This document shows positions 47,991 through 56,828 of a stretch of DNA of 64,000 nucleotides, one piece after another; the stretch's first letter is position 1, and every line of letters begins with the position of its first letter. The stretch is from Aminobacter aminovorans (GTDB taxonomy: Bacteria; Pseudomonadota; Alphaproteobacteria; Rhizobiales; Rhizobiaceae), in NCBI RefSeq assembly GCF_900445235.1, contig NZ_UFSM01000002.1, positions 62,001 to 126,000 of the forward strand, given 5' to 3'. The notes under the pieces are model-generated. The model searched no databases. It was not told where the DNA came from and saw only the letters and a program-made list of their open reading frames with translations. The position numbers and the translations under genes were made by a program.

Positions 47991-49523
47991 TCACTTCGTC
48001 TGGTCCGCTGACCATTTCACGCGCTCGGCCAGCAATGCTGCAAACGGCTTCACATTCATATTGCTGCTCGCCTCTTCCAGCCCGGTCAGATAAGCCTTCC
48101 GGTCATCAACCCTGACGACGGTCCAAGGGTAGCCGCCCGACGCTAGCATTGCGTTCATCAAAAACCGTGCCATGCGGCCGTTGCCATCCGGGTAAGGGTG
48201 CACGTAGCCGACAAGCCAGTGCCCCAGCACAGCGCGCACAGACGCTTCCTTTTCCGCCTCCAGCAAATCGAAAAGTTCGCTCATGCCGTCGGCCACCGCT
48301 TCTGTTCGCGGCGGGACATGCTGCGAACCGCGAAGGTACACAGGATGGTTCCGATAGCCGGCAAGTGCGCTGGCCTTCAGCAGGCCTGCAGTTACCGACG
48401 GCACGAACAACTCCCGGTACCACTCCCTATGTTTATCTCGCGTCAATGCGCCCCCAGGCGCACCGTTGATAATGGCGGCAACTGAATCTTTGACCTTCTG
48501 AAATGCGAGGTAATAGCCGCGCGCTGCCAGCGCGTCGCGGTTCCTGCGGTCTTCCTCATCGATATCCGGGTTCCAGCTTCCTTGACGCACCCGGTCGATG
48601 AGTTCCGGCGTGACGCTGTAGCCTTCGATGGATAGTGAGTGATAGGCATCGCTCTCGTAGATATCCTCGACAAACTTCATGTAGGCGTCTTTGTCGTACG
48701 GCAGGCCGGGGGCCTTCGGGAATACCTCGATGATGGCTTCACGCTGCGACTCCCAGATAGCGCGCAGGCGGGCAACCAGCGGTGGCACGCCTGCCGCTAT
48801 GGTGGTCACGCCAGACTGCCTGGCGAACGGATCGGCCTCGCGCAGATCGTAGCCGGCCGCTTTGAAGGCAGCCACAATCTCATCGGCAAAGGCGTCGCGT
48901 CCTACGCGCCGGAATGCGCCAGCAATCCGGCCAGCCACAGCGGAATGGCCGCCATCTAATAGCAGTGCAAGTACTGTTGAGACATCGCGCACCGATGCCA
49001 TGGCGACCTGCATTTCGATCGGCGCGCGCTGGAAGAAACTCTCCGGCACGCGGATAAGTGCGGCCTCAACCGTGAACACGCGCTGGCCGTTCTTCTCTGT
49101 CAGCTCGGCTGGCATCTCCCTGACCTTGAGGTCATAAAGGGATGTCTCGAATAGCAGGGTGATCTTGTTGTTTGAACCTTTAGGCGTGTTCACCACCACC
49201 TGCGGCGGGATGGTAGGCGCTTCGGCATGCAGCAAAAGTGACTGCTCGGGCGACAGGAACCAATCCTTGCCAAACCGCTCATTGCAGTACAGGGAGCAAA
49301 ATTCCCAGAAGCTTGCGTACCAGGGGGTGGTGTCCTGTTGCTGAGCCTGTGGGCTAGACGACATGACCCACCCCTTGATCACATCGCGCAGGAAGCCGTT
49401 CTGCAGCAGGCGCTCGCGGTGAACGCGGGTAAGCTCATCTGACTTAAAGATGCGCCGCCCGCCCTCTTGCAGCTTTTTGAGGATGGCTAGGGACTCCGCG
49501 AGTTTTTCATGGGGCTTGGCCAT
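47991..49523 (-). CDS. Fic-domain protein with AbiEi-like N-terminal region
   Basis: The 510-residue product has the Fic active site HPYPDGNGR (near residue 443), matching HPFxDGNGR, and an upstream inhibitory-helix motif SLSIEG of the [S/T]xxxE[G/N] type, as in class II Fic proteins that keep themselves off. Fic enzymes transfer AMP or similar groups to proteins. The first 130 residues (RRIFKSDELTRVHRERLLQN, KGW, WFLSPEQSLLLHA) resemble the winged-helix and following domain of AbiEi antitoxins; this is recognition by eye. The ATG at 49523 lies 13 bp after an array of 24-bp repeats. Confidence 0.82.
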   Translation of the reverse strand: MAKPHEKLAESLAILKKLQEGGRRIFKSDELTRVHRERLLQNGFLRDVIKGWVMSSSPQAQQQDTTPWYASFWEFCSLYCNERFGKDWFLSPEQSLLLHAEAPTIPPQVVVNTPKGSNNKITLLFETSLYDLKVREMPAELTEKNGQRVFTVEAALIRVPESFFQRAPIEMQVAMASVRDVSTVLALLLDGGHSAVAGRIAGAFRRVGRDAFADEIVAAFKAAGYDLREADPFARQSGVTTIAAGVPPLVARLRAIWESQREAIIEVFPKAPGLPYDKDAYMKFVEDIYESDAYHSLSIEGYSVTPELIDRVRQGSWNPDIDEEDRRNRDALAARGYYLAFQKVKDSVAAIINGAPGGALTRDKHREWYRELFVPSVTAGLLKASALAGYRNHPVYLRGSQHVPPRTEAVADGMSELFDLLEAEKEASVRAVLGHWLVGYVHPYPDGNGRMARFLMNAMLASGGYPWTVVRVDDRKAYLTGLEEASSNMNVKPFAALLAERVKWSADQTK

Positions 49524-49536
49524 GGCCGTGCCTTTG

Positions 49537-49656
49537 CAAGTTTTTAGCGTTGTGCGATTACAAGTATATAGTGCAGTGTGATTGCAAGTCAATTGTGCCG
49601 TTGACATACAAGTTTTTAGAGCTGTGCAATCACAAGTTTTTAATGCAAAAGTCCGG
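49537..49656. repeat. five exactly phased 24-bp repeats upstream of fic
   Basis: Units start at 49537, 49561, 49585, 49609 and 49633, each 24 bases and each starting CAAGT; the best units (1 and 4) share CAAGTTTTTAG plus TGTGC. Units 2 and 3 diverge where promoter-like hexamers fall. There are no spacers. The array reaches to within 13 bp of the fic start and is probably a regulator-binding array. Confidence 0.85.
49563..49592 (-). promoter_or_regulatory. sigma70-like promoter of fic embedded in repeats
   Basis: On the minus strand TTGACT (49592-49587) and TATACT (49568-49563) are separated by 18 bases, a fair -35/-10 pair. Both fall in repeat units 3 and 2, so a protein bound to the array would block polymerase. 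Confidence 0.55.
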
Positions 49657-50051
49657 TGTCGTGGCCTCCATTTAAGAAGCCTACCCTTAGCAAGCCACAG
49701 AAACGGAGGAGCGGGCCGGCGCGCTGTAAGCACCGGCCCTAAAAGGGTCAGGCGACTGCGATATGCGTGTCGATGCGCGAGCATGACGTTGAAGCGCCAG
49801 GCGGTCAGCGGCTGGGTGGCAACGGTGTAGGCCACAGCGTGGGCGTCGCGACTTCGAATCTCGTGCCGTTGCTCGGCGACATGGATCGCATAGGTCGGCG
49901 CCAACTCGGACAGCACGTAGACGTAGGCCGTGGCGGTCGGGGCATTGAGACCGTATTCGCGAGCGAGTGCCGAGGCCGGCATGCTGAGGAAGATGGCAGC
50001 CACGAGCATGGCGAGGCCACCGAAGAAGAGGCTTCGGAACGTTCGAACCAT
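49657..50051 (-). CDS. possible secreted protein, frame runs open into fic
   Basis: From an ATG at 50051 behind AAAGGAA, the frame encodes a convincing signal peptide (MVRTFRSLFFGGLAMLVAAI, ending SMPASALA) and about 100 further residues without recognised domain. There is no stop before the 24-bp repeats; the frame continues in register through them into fic. Either the gene lost its own stop, or the product is a long preprotein. I recognise no family. Coordinates give only the part before the repeats. Confidence 0.4.
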
Positions 50052-50086
50052 GTGGGTTCCTTTCAGGGTTGATTTGCCGGGATCAC

Positions 50087-50321
50087 GCCGAAAAGAGTTA
50101 CCTCCGGCTGGCCTGTGGAGGAGCAGCGCATAAGGCGCAGACATCGGCACGTCCAACAGGACGGATATGCCGGGGCGATGTCGAAGCAAATTCGCGTCCG
50201 GCTCGATCGGTCAACAAGGTGACCTAAGGAGGTTCAGTATAGCGCAGCGGAGCGAGAACCGGGGCTGATCACCTCCGACGAGCGGTCAATTTGCCGGGGC
50301 GATCTTGGCCGGCAGACATTA
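50087..50321. repeat. direct repeat, right copy (about 235 bp)
   Basis: Same-orientation partner of 47547-47779. It includes the same long hairpin (GGAGGT 50228-50233 with ACCTCC 50271-50276). It separates the yhaN-like gene stop (50359) from the signal-peptide frame (start 50051), so it may carry the promoter of the latter. Confidence 0.8.
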
Positions 50322-50358
50322 TCGCATAGGTTCGGGAAAGGCTGTCGCTAGCTCTCTG

Positions 50359-53300
50359 TCACGATGCGAGCACATGGATTCTCACGCCCGGAACAACCTC
50401 GCGGGCAATCTCGCATAGGTGTTGATGGTGCGTGAGGTATATTACCTGGCCGGTCTTGGCCATTTCGCCAAACAGCCTGAACACTTCCTCCGACCTCACA
50501 TGATCGAAAGTTTCCATGATGTCGTCAGCGATAAACGGTACTGAGGCGCGGACTTGCGCGAACTCGTAATAACCAGCCAGTCTCAGCGCGAGATAGAGCT
50601 GAAAGCGAGCGCCCTTCGAGAGTGCGTCGGCCACCTTGGATTGCCCGTCACGTTGCATGGCAATGAGGGCTTCCCCACCTTTGACGGGTTGGGTCGTCAG
50701 GCCGATGTATTGCCCTCTCGTCATCAGCGCAAAGGCGTCAGAGGCGCGTGCCATCATGCTTGAGCGATGACGTTCCCGGTAAAGGCGCAGCGCGTTTGCC
50801 GCAGCCATGACACCCAGTTTCAGTTCAATGAACCTTACCGCCTTTTCTTCGATGTCGAGTAGTATGGTCCGGCGTTCGGCATCGATACGAGCAACCGCAC
50901 TGTCTCCACCGATCGCCTCCAGCCTGTCGGCCGCCCGCGTCACCCGAACGAGCTGCGCCTGGATGCGTTCGTCGAAATCAGCAAGCCGCCGCTCGATTTC
51001 AGCCTTTTCGACCTCCAGGGAATCCAGGGTCAGGCCGTCCAAGGCCGCCATCGCCTGAACTGTGTTATCTACTGCGAGCTCGATGCAAAGCTTCTCCTCG
51101 AGTTCGATCACCAGGCGCCCCAAGCGGTCCCGCTCGCGCAGCTGTTCCTCACGCTCGATGACTTCGGCGAGCGTATCGACAGCGAAGATCTCAAGCACTT
51201 CGCTCTTTTTCTGATCGTGGGCCACAGCCTCTTGCTCGAGGCTTTCCTTGATATCATTCAAACGCTCCAATTCGATGACGAGGCTCGCCCTGTTCTCGCT
51301 TGCGCGATCGGCGAGCTCCAGGCGCCGTTGAAAGGCCACCACGAGCTGCGCCGGATCGTCATCATCGACAGCATGGTTCACTTCAATTGCAGCGTTTGCG
51401 ACTTCAACGATGAAGTTCGCCCGGTCTGCTTGCATCTTGTCGATGCGCAGTTGCAATGCCTCGCGATCCTGGAGAGATCTAGACAGAAGAGCCAACTGGT
51501 CGAGGACGCTACCAAGACCACGTATCACAACGCTACCCTCGAGCCATGTTCCCCTGATCGTCTCGGCAACCGCAAGAAGCCAATCCTGCTCGTGCCGTTC
51601 CGCCAGTTCGACTGCGCGCCGTCTGTTTGCGAGCTCCTCTTCCTTGGCAGCTACCGTCCGGAACGCCTCGGCCCGCTCGGCATCGATTCTGGTTTGCCGC
51701 ACCAAGAACTGGTCGGCAACGGCAATTGCCGTCTCCAGACTGTCTCCGGCGTTCGGGGCGATTCCGACGCTCTCCAGCGCCCCAGCCAGCGCAAGCAACG
51801 TGACCGCTCCGTCATCGCTCGCACGCATGGCCCTCTTGCGGGCGACAACGATCTTCGTCCAGGCGTCGAGAGCCTCCTTGCGAGCCGCAGCGCGATCCTC
51901 GGTCAGTTCTATCAATCGCTCGGCTGGGACTTCCTGATTGTGAGCGAGCAGGTCGCCTGCCGCAGTCGCCACTTCTGCAACCAGCGCTTCACCATCCAGG
52001 CGGTTCGCGTCAAGGGCAGCATGCGCTCGGGTGAGGATGGCTTCGGTTTCAGCGAGCCTCTGCCTCGCTGCGCGCATTTCAGCAAGCACATGCGCATTGG
52101 TCAGTCTGACAAACCCAGCAGCGTCGTCACGTGCAAGGGCCAAGGCAAACTGATCGGCTGTTTCGCCAACCAGCTCGCCCCTATGCCTTTGCCAAGCCTC
52201 GTCGCGATATCGACGGATCGCTGCAGCCGTCCGGAACGTCCGCGGAGGAACGAAAGGCATCGAGCCGGCTCGATAGCAACGCTTTCAACTCCTCATGCTC
52301 AGCAATGCGCGTGGCAAGCACCGCCTTCGTCTTGGTGAGCTCGGCCGAGCGCCCTTTCCACGCACTGACCTGTGATGTGCTGGGAACTGAAGTTCCAGAC
52401 AGTGACCGGGCATCGCCTGTCCAGGGTAGCAGGCGGCGTAATGCGGCCTCCCACAAGGCGCCGTTCTCATCCTCAATCTCGCGCGCCGCTTGGATTTCGC
52501 GAAGGTGGCTGCTTTCCCTGGCCTTCGAAAGCGATGCCATCACCCGCGCCCTCGCCGGTGCTGGCACGGCCGGCTCATCGCCAACACGCTCACGTGCGGC
52601 CTGTAGGGCGTCGAATGAGGCCGAGGCCTCATCCCGCGCGACACGCACACTGGTGGCTATGCCCGATCGCTGTTCGAGCAGATTGCGCAGCGCCCCCACA
52701 ATCGCCGCAGGTACAAGCAATTTTTCCGGATCTGTTTCAAACGGCCGTCCGAGGGACGATAGGCAACTCGCAACTGCATTGTCGAGGATTTGCAGTTCGG
52801 TTTTCCGTGCCGGCAGGTCGAGGCCGGCCGAAATGTAACGCGCCTTGGCGTCTGCCATGGCGTGCACCCATTCCGATACAGCAAGTATTTGTTCGTCCAG
52901 CTGGATTGATCGCATCCTGCCATGAACTCTTTCGAGCTCATCAGCGATCGCGGACTGCCTCGTCCTGAGGCTTGCGTCGTCGTCGATCATCTCTGCGACG
53001 CTGCCCGTCCACTTCAGGGCAGGCTTGACACGGTCCGGCAGTTCCGCCAGACGCGCCTTCTTCTGCTCTATCTCTTTCAGCATTGGGAATGCGTGCAGAA
53101 GCCTCGAAATAGTCCCCAGCCGTCCGGTCAGGGCCGCGCGTTCAGACACACTGCGATCATACTGTTCCTTAGCGTCACGACGCTCGGATTCCAGGCTTTC
53201 GTAGGTCGATGCAAGTGTGTCTATCGCCTCGCGCGCGGCCTTCAGTTCGGCTAGGCGCTTCTTGAGGAGCGCAATCTCGGTGTTCTGAGCTTGCCTGCGG

Positions 53301-53824
53301 TGGATTTTGTCCGCATCCGTCTCAAGAGCGCCAAGGATGTCGCTGGCATGACCAAGTCCGGCACTGGCCGTAAACAGCAGCTTGCCCAGATCTCCGCGCG
53401 ACTCCAGAATTGCCCTCCCACCGGCTTCCAGCGTCTCGTCATCGAGCGAGAACATGGTGGTGTAGGCATCGCGGGAAAGACCAGCGAGATGAGCAGAAAG
53501 CGCAACTTCGCTCACCGGTTGGCCGACTTCATTGAACAACGAGTTGTTGCGCTGCTTGGTGCGGGCGAAAACCTGCACTTCGCCTGAAAGTTCGAGCACA
53601 CCGCCAACACGCATGGCGCCATACTCATGCATGAAATTGTAACGGCTGCGCTCCTCGATCCCGAACAGGAGATCAAGATAGCCTGACAGCGCAGTCGACT
53701 TGCCGGCCTCGTTCAGCCCGAAGACGATATGAAGGTCGGGCCCTTGCTCCGGCCTTTGCCCGAAATCGATCGTCTTGTCGGTGAACTTGCCGTAGCGGAC
53801 CAGATCAAGGCGCCTGAGCCTCAT
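50359..53824 (-). pseudogene. YhaN/SbcC-like coiled-coil ATPase, frameshifted
   Basis: Two overlapping frames (52181-53824 and 50359-52260) together encode one protein of about 1,150 residues. The N-terminal part has Walker A GLNEAGKS, the middle is long coiled coil, and the end has a Walker B-like PFIADDIMETFDH. Removing one base of CCGG near 52231 joins the frames as VPTAAAIRRYRDEAW. Its start overlaps the yhaO-like stop by 4 bp. SbcCD-type pairs process DNA ends and hairpins. A real frameshift or a sequencing error would look the same. Confidence 0.8.
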
Positions 53825-55080
53825 TGCACGCCACCTGCCTTGAGGCGGGCGGTCACCAGTTCGGCGCCCCCGGTAAGGACTCGGTCGAGAAACTCCCCCA
53901 ACGCAGTTTCATCCTTGCCCGCGAAATCGCGTGCGTCGGGCGGCAGGTCTGCGAGCGTCCTCATCACGAGCGCCCTCGCTTCGTCGCGAAAGGCTTGGGA
54001 CCGAATGTCTGCGCCCATGGTTTGAGCAAGCTCGAATATCGGGTCGGCAGCGCCTTCAGATGCCTGAGAGCTGTTGTCCGACAGCTCGAGTTCGAGCTTT
54101 TCCACCCAGATATCGCCGATGTGTTCACCCAACTGTTCGGCCTCAGCCAGCAGCAGATCCCTGTCACGGATAATGCTCCATGACAGTGGCGACGAGCCCA
54201 TAAGCCTCAGACGGATCACGGCATGGCGCGACCTGACAGTCATTCGAACCTTCTCCAAGGCAATCCGAATGCGCCCTAAGGCTTCCGCCCATTCCACTGT
54301 TTCCGTCAAGTCGACGTCCACACGCTCGAACTGCGCAATGCTTACCGCCCTCTCCTCGATCTCGATCGAACGGTCGTCACGGACAGTCACCAGGGTAACG
54401 GACTTCTCTCCGGCCTCATTGATGTCCCTGCCCTGAGGTATTCCCGGCATCACAACCATAGCGGTTCCGGGATAGACCTTGCGGACATGGACATGGCCAA
54501 GTGCCCAGTAGTCAAAACCATGCCGCTGCAGGTCGGCTACGCTGCATGGGGCATAGACATCGTGGCCGGGAGAACCGGCAAGGCTGGTGTGCATGATGCC
54601 GATGTTGACCACGCTTTCCCGGGCAGCCGCATATTTGGGAAGAAGGCTCTCGGGCGCCTTTGAGCTGGCAAAGCTCAAGCCATGGAAGGCAACGTCGAAC
54701 CCACCAGCTGTCTGGAGCACTGTCTGAGCCCGGCCGCCAAATATCGTCACGGTTTCAGGAAACGTGAGCTGCTTGGATATTCGCGACAGTGCGTCATGAT
54801 TGCCGCGGATCTTGTAGACCATCACGCCGGCCTGATGAAGGCGCATCATCTGGGTGGCCAGAAAGCGTGCAGTCTTCATCGACGTCTGATCGCCGTCATA
54901 AAGATCGCCGGCGATAATGAGTGCATCGACCTGCTCCGAAAGGCAGAGGTCGACGATTGCGGCAAAGGCTTGCCGGCTCGCATCGCCAACAAGCTCAGCA
55001 AGCTCGGCATTCCGCAGCGCCAGCGACCGCAACGGCGAGTCGAGATGAACATCGGCTGTGTGGACAAATCGAAACGCCAT
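53821..55080 (-). CDS. YhaO/SbcD-like metallophosphoesterase (DNA nuclease subunit)
   Basis: The 419-residue product has the calcineurin-like phosphoesterase motifs: HTADVHLDSPL near the N-terminus, AGDLYDGDQ, RGNHDALS, and GHVHVRK. This is the YhaO/SbcD/Mre11 pattern. The ATG at 55080 gives the family start MAFRFVHTADVH. It is translationally coupled to the yhaN-like ATPase, which is broken, so the complex may be inactive. Confidence 0.88.
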   Translation of the reverse strand: MAFRFVHTADVHLDSPLRSLALRNAELAELVGDASRQAFAAIVDLCLSEQVDALIIAGDLYDGDQTSMKTARFLATQMMRLHQAGVMVYKIRGNHDALSRISKQLTFPETVTIFGGRAQTVLQTAGGFDVAFHGLSFASSKAPESLLPKYAAARESVVNIGIMHTSLAGSPGHDVYAPCSVADLQRHGFDYWALGHVHVRKVYPGTAMVVMPGIPQGRDINEAGEKSVTLVTVRDDRSIEIEERAVSIAQFERVDVDLTETVEWAEALGRIRIALEKVRMTVRSRHAVIRLRLMGSSPLSWSIIRDRDLLLAEAEQLGEHIGDIWVEKLELELSDNSSQASEGAADPIFELAQTMGADIRSQAFRDEARALVMRTLADLPPDARDFAGKDETALGEFLDRVLTGGAELVTARLKAGGVQ

Positions 55081-55301
55081 GCAGGTCTCCAGCCACAGAA
55101 GGCGAGCATGTCTGCGGCGACTATTGATATGGCGACACCGGAACAGCTTTCGCTGCGAGTGGACGCAACGCTGCTTTATTGCGTTGGAAAAGCAGCTTGT
55201 CAAAGTTCAGGCAGGGTCGGGCGGAAGAATATCAACCTGGCGCCATAAACGCTGGCCCAGCCTGCAAATTGGCTGAAGCTATCCAATTGCGATTGCGTTG
55301 T

Positions 55302-55679
55302 TCAACGGTGTGAGTCCGTAGCCATCGCACCAGCGATGAGGCGAACCCGGGGGCTGATGGCTGCCATGGTCGCAGTCATGAGTTGATCAGGGAAATTGCA
55401 CGGCATCGAAGTGTTGACAGCTTGCGCCTGACGCTCAGCATTCGCCTGAATGTCTTCGAAGATTGCCTTCATCGTCGGGGTGCCAACACCCGCGATATCC
55501 GCCGTCTGCATGAAATGACGGGGCACGATGTCATGAATTGCGTAGTGACGGGTTTTTCCGACCGACATTGCGAGCTTGAATTTCTTGCGGGGGACCTGGC
55601 CCTGGTCAAGGCTCGGCTGTGCGGTCAGGACGTCGTAAAGCGGTGTCATGCGGAACCGTCCGCCGGGCCCCAGGAAGAT
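55302..55679 (-). pseudogene. hipA remnant, C-terminal part only
   Basis: About 125 residues resemble the end of HipA kinases: FLGPGGRFRMTPLYDVLTA, KKFKLAMSVG, RHYAIHDIVPRHFMQTA and a final FPDQL. The N-terminal and catalytic parts are missing. It is unrelated in subfamily to the N-terminal remnant at 29504-29842, so they are not two halves of one gene. Confidence 0.7.
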
Positions 55680-55844
55680 GCTCTCGAACACCGGGAGACG
55701 CCTGGCTCGTGGTGGCCGGAATGGACCGATTGGCTCGATGGGCATTCCACGCCTCCGGCCAAAGTTGGGGAACACGGTTTCGGAGCGATCGGCTCGGCGC
55801 CCGGCACATATGTGTACGAGAAGTGAAAGATGCTGCGGCGATTT

Positions 55845-55858
55845 TTGATCGCGATCAA
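55845..55858. promoter_or_regulatory. FNR/FixK-type box, perfect match
   Basis: TTGATCGCGATCAA matches the FNR/FnrN anaerobox TTGAT-N4-ATCAA exactly. Its centre lies about 68 bp upstream of the DUF2892 start, a plausible activating position given a short leader. It indicates control by oxygen. Confidence 0.75.
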
Positions 55859-55919
55859 AGTTGGTCCGTCGCTGTCCTGCTTGGATGCGGGTCGTCAAAC
55901 GCATCTACAGGAGGCATTC

Positions 55920-56126
55920 ATGTTTACCAGCAACGTCGGCCCTTTAGACCGCGGCATCAGGATCGTTATTGGGCTCGTGGTCCTGTCGCTTCTTTTTATC
56001 TATCCGACGAGCGACTGGCGCTATGCGGGCCTGCTCGGCCTTGTCCCGCTGCTAACCGGACTTGCCGGCACGTGTCCGCTCTACAGCATGCTCGGCCTTT
56101 CGACCTGCCCTACGCAGCGCGGCTGA
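55920..56126 (+). CDS. DUF2892 small inner-membrane protein
   Basis: The 68-residue protein starts MFTSNVGPLDRGIRIVIG and has two membrane segments, with the terminal TGLAGTCPLYSMLGLSTC that marks DUF2892 (YgaP C-terminal-like) proteins. A CAGGAGG site precedes the ATG. These proteins often accompany rhodaneses or sulphur and oxygen-limitation genes. The FNR box upstream supports expression at low oxygen. Confidence 0.85.
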   Translation: MFTSNVGPLDRGIRIVIGLVVLSLLFIYPTSDWRYAGLLGLVPLLTGLAGTCPLYSMLGLSTCPTQRG

Positions 56127-56520
56127 GTGGCCTGACTGGAGCGGTTCCGCAGGCAAGCATGTCATCCACCCGGCTTGAACGAATCGCGGCACCTCGATGC
56201 TCGACCGTCAGAACCGACCCGGACTGACTTCGGCGGAAGCTGCCCAGCGCCCCGCCGTACCTTAGACGCCGGAACTGTCTTCCCGCATGTTCCGGTTCGG
56301 AAACAATGCCAGCATTGTGGCGCGTTAGTGAGTCCGAAGTTGACGTCCGTGTCCAAAAGATGGGCTAACTTGACTGCTTTGCCAGGCGTACAATGGGTGA
56401 GATGAAGCACCAGGCGATTCCACTTCTCGATCGCCTTCATTGCGATCTTAGCATGCTTGCCGGGGTGGACCGTCCAGTCCTGCCAAGCTTGGAATAGGCT
56501 GACCGGGGAGATTCCAAGGG
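56127..56520. other. intergenic region without recognised gene
   Basis: The 394 bp between the DUF2892 gene and the XRE antitoxin gene contain no recognisable coding sequence on either strand and no clear terminator. Confidence 0.45.
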
Positions 56521-56826
56521 TCAGCCTTGGACGTTTTCATCCGCTTCATCGCTGCGGTCGGGCACGAAGGCTAGCCCGTACCCGAAAAGGCGACCAACCC
56601 TCATAATCGTCTCATAGGTCGGGTTAGCGTTCCCGCTTTCCATCTCAGCGACCTGTCGGCGGGTCAGTCCGATCAAGGCAGCAAACTCCTCTTGAGACTT
56701 TCCAAAGGTCATGCGGATCTCCTTAAGGTCATCCGGAAACCGCAAACGGCCCGCCGCTGCTTTTACGCCGAGCGCCTTTCGACGTGCCCTGACCTCTTCT
56801 TTGCTTGGCCTGCTGAATCTCGCCAT
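56521..56826 (-). CDS. XRE-family antitoxin partner of HipA
   Basis: The 101-residue protein has an XRE helix-turn-helix in its second half (LKEIRMTFGKSQEEFAALIG, then RRQVAEMESGNANPTYETIM). It starts 2 bp after the hipA stop, so the order is toxin first, antitoxin second, the reverse of E. coli hipBA. An Arg/Lys-rich N-terminus of about 30 residues precedes the DNA-binding domain. Confidence 0.85.
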   Translation of the reverse strand: MARFSRPSKEEVRARRKALGVKAAAGRLRFPDDLKEIRMTFGKSQEEFAALIGLTRRQVAEMESGNANPTYETIMRVGRLFGYGLAFVPDRSDEADENVQG

Positions 56827-56828
56827 AT

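Noticed and set aside
49537..49656. CRISPR array
   Set aside because: The 24-bp units are contiguous with no spacers, imperfect and not near cas genes.
56162..56440. Minus-strand frame of 92 codons between the DUF2892 and antitoxin genes
   Set aside because: No domain resemblance, poor start context.
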